NCBI GenBank assembly: GCA_012837705.1
Contig: DUQQ01000084.1
Location: 1 to 46,409, forward strand
Length of the DNA stretch: 46,409 bases
Reading direction: 5' to 3'
From: Hydrogenispora sp.
GTDB lineage: Bacteria; Bacillota; UBA4882; UBA10575
Part shown: positions 41,721 through 46,409 of the stretch, one piece after another
Numbering within the stretch: position 1 is the first letter of the stretch
Layout of the letters: each line of letters starts with the position of its first letter
The notes under the pieces: model-generated
Database searches by the model: none
Told to the model about the DNA's origin: nothing
The model's input: only the letters and a program-made list of their open reading frames with translations
Translations under genes and position numbers: made by a program

Positions 41721-43769
41721 ATGGATACTATAGTACGAATTACGAACATCCTAAAGTCCGGAGAGCGCACTGCCCGGCAGAAATATTATATACCGGAAGC
41801 ATGGAATTATTTCGGCTATACCGACTACGAGCGGAATCCGGCCAGACCGAAGGAGATTCTGGTCTGTCCTTTTCATTTTTTTCGCTCCTGTTTGGAACGG
41901 CAGATCCTGGGGCCAATGGAAACTACCGGTTTTCAAACCGACACTACGGAAAAGGGGAACGTGACCGAACAGATTATCTACGGTATGTTTCCGCGTAGCT
42001 TTACCGCCTGGACCCACGGCCACAGTAGCCAGGTTTATGCGGGTTCTTTCCTCAAATCCATGGCTTTGCTTCCTCTCTTAAAGAAGTTGGGGGTGGACGT
42101 TGTTTACCTCCTTCCTGTTTTGGAAAGAGGAACTAAATACCACAAGGGAGAGTTGGGGAGCCCTTATGCGATCCGCAACCATTACCGTCTTGATTCCACG
42201 CTAAATGATCCACTGCTGCGCAAGGCCGGAATTGGGGCAGAGGAAGAGTTTAAAGCCTTTGTGGAAGCATGCCATTGTTTAGGGATGAAGGTGATGCTGG
42301 ATTTCGTGTTCCGGACGGCGAGCCGTGATCATGATTTGATCATGACCCATCCCGAGTGGTTTTACTGGATCGAACACCGTTATAATGCGGATTTCACCAT
42401 GCCGCATGTGGAAAATGCCCCCGACCTAAGTGCTGCCCAGGGAAAAAACCTCAAAAAACTCTACAGCGCCGACGGGGTAGAAACCCATTTGCGGAAATTC
42501 ACCTTTCCACCGTCGGTCTTGGACCCGAGGCTTTGGGAAGAAGTAAAGGAGCGGCAAAAGCATACCGGAGAGAATATTCTGACGTTGATTGAAGAAGCAT
42601 TCGGCATCACGACTGTGCCCGGCTTTTCCAATGTCATTAACGACCCCCAACCGCCGTGGCTTGATGTTACATATTTAAAGCTCTATTATGATCTGCATTC
42701 TGAAGCCCGGACCTGCCTCGGGCGTAAGCGGGGTCCCCATCCCGATGATGATTTCCATGGTTATGCCCCGTTTATTATGCAAGATGGGGCCTGTGCCAAT
42801 GTGCACTGGGGAAAGGTTCCCAATAAAGAGCTATGGGATTATTTGATCGGTGTTGTTCCGCACTACCAGAAAACCTACGGGATCGATGGGGCGCGCATTG
42901 ATATGGGGCACGCCCTACCGCCCGAGTTACTCCGTGCGATCATCAAAGCGATCAAGGCGGTTAATCCCGAATTTCTGTTATGGTCTGAAGAGTTTAATTA
43001 CCGCAACGCGCCAAGGTTAAAGCAAGATGGCTTCCACTTTATCACCGGGAGCCTTTGGGCACACTATAAACACTTTGCGGAAAAGGACTTTTTGGCGGAA
43101 GCACTTCGGCGGACTTGCCATTCGCAGTTGCCGGTCACAGCGGCGCTGGAAATGCCCGATACCCCAAGGCTGGCCTTTTATTATCAGGATAAACGGCGGA
43201 TTGAAGCTTTGGTCCTTTTAAATTACCTAATACCGAATAGCGTTCCTTTCCTCAATAACGGGTTGGAATTATTAGAACGGCAACCGATGAATTTAGGCCT
43301 GGACAATACCGAAGCGGGAAGGTACGTTCTGGATAAGGATGATCCAATGTATGGCAAACTTGCCTTCTTTGACAATTACTGCCTGCACTGGTTAGACGAA
43401 GATTATGAATGGATGAGCGCGCTGCTGCGCAAAGCTAAGCACGTACGTACTCACTTTATCAGCCTGATTAAGGAGAAAGGCAGTTTTTTGAAGTCCCTGG
43501 CGAAGCAGAAGCGGGATGACCTGCTGAAATTGGGCTATTATTCACCGAGGGAGAAAAGGGGCTTTATCTTACTGGTTAATAAGGATTTGGTGGAAGCGAC
43601 CGAAGTTGTGTTAAAAAAAGAATTACCCCGGCCGTTCCGGGCTGGAGAAATCAATGTCTTCTATCGGTTGGGAGAATTAACCGATATCAACTGGCCGGTG
43701 ACGAAAACAGTTAAGTTAGAACCCGGGGAAGTAATAATTTTGCAAACGGGAAAAGAGGAGGCGATGTAA
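41721..43769 (+). CDS. GH13-family protein with non-standard region IV
   Basis: A 682-residue alpha-amylase-superfamily protein. After an unrecognised N-terminal part (about 85 residues), the barrel begins at TEQIIYGMFPRSFTAW. Catalytic nucleophile D394 (GIDGARIDMGH) and acid/base E423 (LLWSEEFNY) are present, but the conserved NHD of region IV appears as EMPDTPR, keeping Asp while replacing His by Pro. An insertion of about 130 residues separates the second and third strand regions. It may act as a glucan transferase or a limited amylase. It shares a transcript with the phosphorylase directly downstream. GGAGG lies five bases before the ATG. No signal peptide. Confidence 0.8.
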   Translation: MDTIVRITNILKSGERTARQKYYIPEAWNYFGYTDYERNPARPKEILVCPFHFFRSCLERQILGPMETTGFQTDTTEKGNVTEQIIYGMFPRSFTAWTHGHSSQVYAGSFLKSMALLPLLKKLGVDVVYLLPVLERGTKYHKGELGSPYAIRNHYRLDSTLNDPLLRKAGIGAEEEFKAFVEACHCLGMKVMLDFVFRTASRDHDLIMTHPEWFYWIEHRYNADFTMPHVENAPDLSAAQGKNLKKLYSADGVETHLRKFTFPPSVLDPRLWEEVKERQKHTGENILTLIEEAFGITTVPGFSNVINDPQPPWLDVTYLKLYYDLHSEARTCLGRKRGPHPDDDFHGYAPFIMQDGACANVHWGKVPNKELWDYLIGVVPHYQKTYGIDGARIDMGHALPPELLRAIIKAIKAVNPEFLLWSEEFNYRNAPRLKQDGFHFITGSLWAHYKHFAEKDFLAEALRRTCHSQLPVTAALEMPDTPRLAFYYQDKRRIEALVLLNYLIPNSVPFLNNGLELLERQPMNLGLDNTEAGRYVLDKDDPMYGKLAFFDNYCLHWLDEDYEWMSALLRKAKHVRTHFISLIKEKGSFLKSLAKQKRDDLLKLGYYSPREKRGFILLVNKDLVEATEVVLKKELPRPFRAGEINVFYRLGELTDINWPVTKTVKLEPGEVIILQTGKEEAM

Positions 43770-45380
43770 TTGAAAAAAACCCAGCAAGGTCTACCTACTG
43801 TTGCGTATTTTTGTATGGAATTTGGTTTACATGAAAGTTTTCCAATTTATTCCGGGGGACTTGGTATTCTCGCGGGAGATATTCTGAAAGAAGCCAAGGC
43901 CAGTAATTTACCTATGGTCGGGGTCGGTATTTTGTGGCGGCAGGGTTATACCTCACAGCGGATCGACGATAAGGGCTACCCGTATGACTCCTATTATGAG
44001 CAACGCTATGATTTTCTTGAGGATACTGGCGTAACGGTTCAAGTCCGGATCCGCGGGCGACAGGTCAAGTGTAAAATATGGAAATGTACGCAGTTTGATA
44101 ATGTCCCGCTCTACCTGTTGGATGCGAACTTACCGGAAAATGATGACCGTCTCATCACCGGTCAGTTGTACGGCTGGTTTTCGGAAGAACGGATTGCGCA
44201 GGAAATGATCTTGGGTATTGCCGGGTATCGGGCGCTTAAGGCTTTAAAGATCCCGGTGGATATCTACCATTTTAACGATAGCCATCCAGTGTTTGCCGGA
44301 ACCGAGATCATCCGGGAGATGATGGATGAACAGGGTCTTAGCTTTGATGAGGCATGGAAAAAGGCCCGGGAAAAGATCGTGTTCACCACCCATACTCCAG
44401 TTAAAGCGGGTAATGAGGAACATGACCACGAGTTGCTACAATACATGGGTGCCTACAACGGGTTAACTTTTGGGCAGATGTTGCGTTTAGGGGGAGAGCC
44501 GTTCTCCATGACGGTTGCCGGTTTAAGACTGGCGAAAAAAGCGAACGCCGTTGCCCAGCTCCACGGGGAGACCGCCCGCCGGATGTGGGGTGGTGTTTCC
44601 GGAGCGGCTGAGATTATCGCCATTACCAACGGAGTTTTCCCGGGGGCTTGGCAGGACCCGAATATCGCCAAGGCCTACGCCAGCAATGGTGATCTATGGG
44701 CCCCGCACCAGCAGGCGAAACGGGAGATGATTGACGAGATTTACCGGCGAAATGGTGTTAAGCTCGACGAGGAAGTTTTGACCTTTGGTTTTGCCCGCCG
44801 CGCGGCACCCTATAAGCGGGGGAATCTAATCTTCAGTAAGCCGGAAGTGATCGGGGAATACTTGGAAAAAGGGAAACTGCAGATAATTCTCTCTGGGAAA
44901 GCCCACCCCAATGACCTGACGGGAAAAGATATCGTGGCCGAGATGTACCGGATGTCCAAACGGTACCCGCAAAGTGTGGTCTTCATCGAAGACTATGATA
45001 TAAAGATCGGGCGGCTGCTCACCAGAGGGTGTGATGTCTGGTTGAACAACCCGCGGCGCCCCCAAGAGGCCAGTGGGACTTCGGGGATGAAGGCCGCGAT
45101 GAACGGGGTGTTGAACTTCAGTGTTCTTGACGGCTGGTGGCCGGAAGGTTGCGTCCACGGGGTGAACGGCTGGCAGATTGGCGATGGCTACGAAGGGAAG
45201 GACCAGGACGAGAAAGACCGCGATTCGCTCTATAAAGTTCTGGAGTCCGAAGTGATCCCCACCTATTATCGGAAACACGAGAAGTGGCTCGAGATGATGC
45301 GGGCCTCAATTGACATGTCGCACCAGCAGTTTTCGACCGCCCGGATGTTGAAGGAGTATTACGACAAGTTATACTGCTAG
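43770..45380 (+). CDS. GT35 alpha-glucan phosphorylase, short form
   Basis: A 536-residue PLP-dependent phosphorylase of the shorter alpha-glucan family. It releases glucose-1-phosphate from glycogen or maltodextrin ends. The N-terminus AYFCMEFGLHESFPIYSGGL is characteristic, as are THTPVKAGNEEHD near 210 and the C-terminal PLP-lysine motif NPRRPQEASGTSGMKAAMNG (about residues 427-446). TTG start, immediately after the GH13 stop, with GAGGAG about ten bases upstream. With the GH13 proteins it forms an intracellular alpha-glucan degradation set. Confidence 0.93.
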   Translation: MKKTQQGLPTVAYFCMEFGLHESFPIYSGGLGILAGDILKEAKASNLPMVGVGILWRQGYTSQRIDDKGYPYDSYYEQRYDFLEDTGVTVQVRIRGRQVKCKIWKCTQFDNVPLYLLDANLPENDDRLITGQLYGWFSEERIAQEMILGIAGYRALKALKIPVDIYHFNDSHPVFAGTEIIREMMDEQGLSFDEAWKKAREKIVFTTHTPVKAGNEEHDHELLQYMGAYNGLTFGQMLRLGGEPFSMTVAGLRLAKKANAVAQLHGETARRMWGGVSGAAEIIAITNGVFPGAWQDPNIAKAYASNGDLWAPHQQAKREMIDEIYRRNGVKLDEEVLTFGFARRAAPYKRGNLIFSKPEVIGEYLEKGKLQIILSGKAHPNDLTGKDIVAEMYRMSKRYPQSVVFIEDYDIKIGRLLTRGCDVWLNNPRRPQEASGTSGMKAAMNGVLNFSVLDGWWPEGCVHGVNGWQIGDGYEGKDQDEKDRDSLYKVLESEVIPTYYRKHEKWLEMMRASIDMSHQQFSTARMLKEYYDKLYC

Positions 45381-45413
45381 CACGGAAAAACGTTGGTTTT
45401 CATCGTAATTATG

Positions 45414-45450
45414 AAAGGCTGTTCCTTAAAGAGGAACGGCCTTTTTTTCA
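45414..45450 (+). terminator. Intrinsic terminator after the phosphorylase gene
   Basis: AAAGGCTGTTCCT (45414-45426) and AGGAACGGCCTTT (45432-45444) form a 13-bp stem with one G-U pair and a 5-nt loop, followed by a T-run. Confidence 0.95.
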
Positions 45451-45651
45451 TAGCAACGCCATTTATAGTCTTAGTCAAAACTACGTTTGGAGAAAACTTA
45501 CAAATCAATCCATTATGGCTTAAATGCCAATATAAAAAAGTTATTAAAGAAAAAAGGAGAAATCTGCAAAAACTATATAGAAAGCCGGTTTTACAATTAT
45601 GGTAAAAAATAGTATATTAATAAATGAGTTGCTAATTTACCAAACTGGTAG

Positions 45652-46409
45652 ATCGGCAACAAACTATCGTTAAGTGATAATCCTGATAGACTTCTTGTTA
45701 AAAATGATAATAAACCTTATTTTAAAATTTCCAAATGTAGTGCAGAAGGACAAATTGTCGGTACATATGTTGAACATAGTTTTATGGGTGCATCAACACA
45801 AGGAAGTTTTATTCTTGAAAGAGACTATGGCCTTAGTATTACTATAAATACTGGGAAATGGTTCGATCACGGAGGGAAATTTGCCAGAGGTTACAAATGC
45901 TGGTACAAAATAACTTACCAATTGGATGCCACCCCGCCTGATGCACCTTCGGTGGAAAGCATTAATATTAAAGGGGTCAGCGGTAATGTAAAGGTTGGTA
46001 ACAGGATATATACAAACAATGATCCAGTTGTCCTGAGTTGGAACGTTTCAAAGGATTATGGTACAGAATATAAAGGTTTCCTGTCCGGTCCTAGTGGAGT
46101 CAAGGACTATTTGGTGTATCAAAACGGAAAACTCATGAATAGCGCTGGGGTTACAAAACCCGAATACCAATTATACCTGCCGGAAGGGGAATACAAAATA
46201 CAAATCCAAGCACGGGATCATGAAAACAATGATAGTGAATTGAGCCTACCGCTGACGTTGATCGTGGACCGGACGGTAAAGCCGGTTAAAACAAAACCAA
46301 TTGAATTTAGTGAAACCGACGGAAAGAAAGATGTTATTGCCCGCTGGGATGAGACCACGGACACCAGCGGTATCTACGAATACCAAGTAGAATTGCTACG
46401 CCGGATAAA
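45652..46409 (+). pseudogene. 5'-broken or truncated gene for an extracellular Ig/FnIII-like repeat protein, running off the window end
   Basis: An open frame runs from 45652 to the end of the window, preceded by an in-frame TAG (45649-45651). The first in-frame ATG is only at 45784 and lacks a ribosome-binding site. The translation has beta-sandwich character: a jelly-roll-like part with GSFILERDYGLSITINTG, then two fibronectin/Ig-like repeats (DATPPDAPSVESI; LPEGEYKIQIQARDHENN; VIARWDETTDTSGIYEYQV). No start, signal peptide or cell-wall anchor is present in the window. The DNA from 45450 to about 45900 is much richer in A+T than its neighbours. A short frame from ATG 45599 to TAA 45673 ends just in front and could be part of the same gene split by a frameshift. 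Acquired and decayed DNA is likely. Confidence 0.45.

Noticed and set aside
41584-41754. About 50-codon frame beginning at a GTG within the leader of the GH13 gene
   Set aside because: The GTG is part of the GGAGGTG sequence itself, so no spacing is left for initiation; the length is within chance.
45393-45605. 70-residue ORF after the phosphorylase gene
   Set aside because: It runs through the terminator stem and T-tract, lacks a ribosome-binding site and shows no protein-like pattern.

Overview
The window is a chromosomal segment of about 50 % GC from a Bacillota (Firmicutes) bacterium. Evidence for this is the Shine-Dalgarno spacing with frequent GTG/TTG starts, the consensus sigma-A promoters, the two sporulation-type NodB deacetylases (PdaB-like and YlxY-like, families found in endospore formers), the LytS/LytTR and SigY-like regulators, and the secA-prfB pair. 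An lpxB gene, a DUF2993-like lipid-binding protein and a predicted outer-membrane beta-barrel protein suggest a diderm, spore-forming lineage such as Limnochordia/Hydrogenispora-like bacteria, Negativicutes or Halanaerobia. This placement is inference. No tRNA, rRNA, CRISPR array or intact mobile element was seen.

Layout: (1) 1-4132: metY-type O-acetylhomoserine sulfhydrylase, the azlCD branched-chain amino acid exporter, a DUF89 phosphatase and a small membrane protein. (2) 4140-6985, minus strand: a SigY-like ECF operon (ABC ATPase, permease, sigma factor, YxlC-like and YxlE-like membrane proteins) preceded by a match to the ECF/SigY promoter. (3) 7058-12148: a membrane-anchored glycerophosphodiester phosphodiesterase, a ferritin-like/VIT1 metal transporter, and a zinc-ribbon RHH regulator with a palindromic operator in front of znuA-znuC-znuB. 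(4) 12172-20117: a structured leader, secA, prfB with its programmed +1 frameshift, a DUF2993-like protein, lpxB and two deacetylases. (5) 20530-29482: a nine-gene carbohydrate island (Tm-1-like protein, HOGA-like aldolase, creatininase-like hydrolase, split transketolase, RpiB-type isomerase, PHP phosphoesterase, transaldolase, class II aldolase) with no kinase, transporter or regulator. (6) 29742-33766: LytS kinase, LytTR regulator and CstA transporter, resembling BtsSR-BtsT. (7) 34074-38142: outer-membrane-like protein, then the AmmeMemoRadiSam genes (B and A fused, plus the radical SAM enzyme) and a corrinoid adenosyltransferase. (8) 38485-45380: LacI-type repressor, GH13_20 amylase, a second GH13 protein and a GT35 phosphorylase, with the same operator sequence in front of both transcription units. 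(9) 45381-46409: AT-rich DNA with a 5'-broken Ig/FnIII-like gene running off the end.

The most interesting candidates for undescribed biology are the carbohydrate island, the RHH zinc-ribbon control of znuACB, the structured secA leader, the AmmeMemoRadiSam locus and the SigY-like self-regulated ABC system. All functional statements rest on motif recognition by eye; no database search was run.
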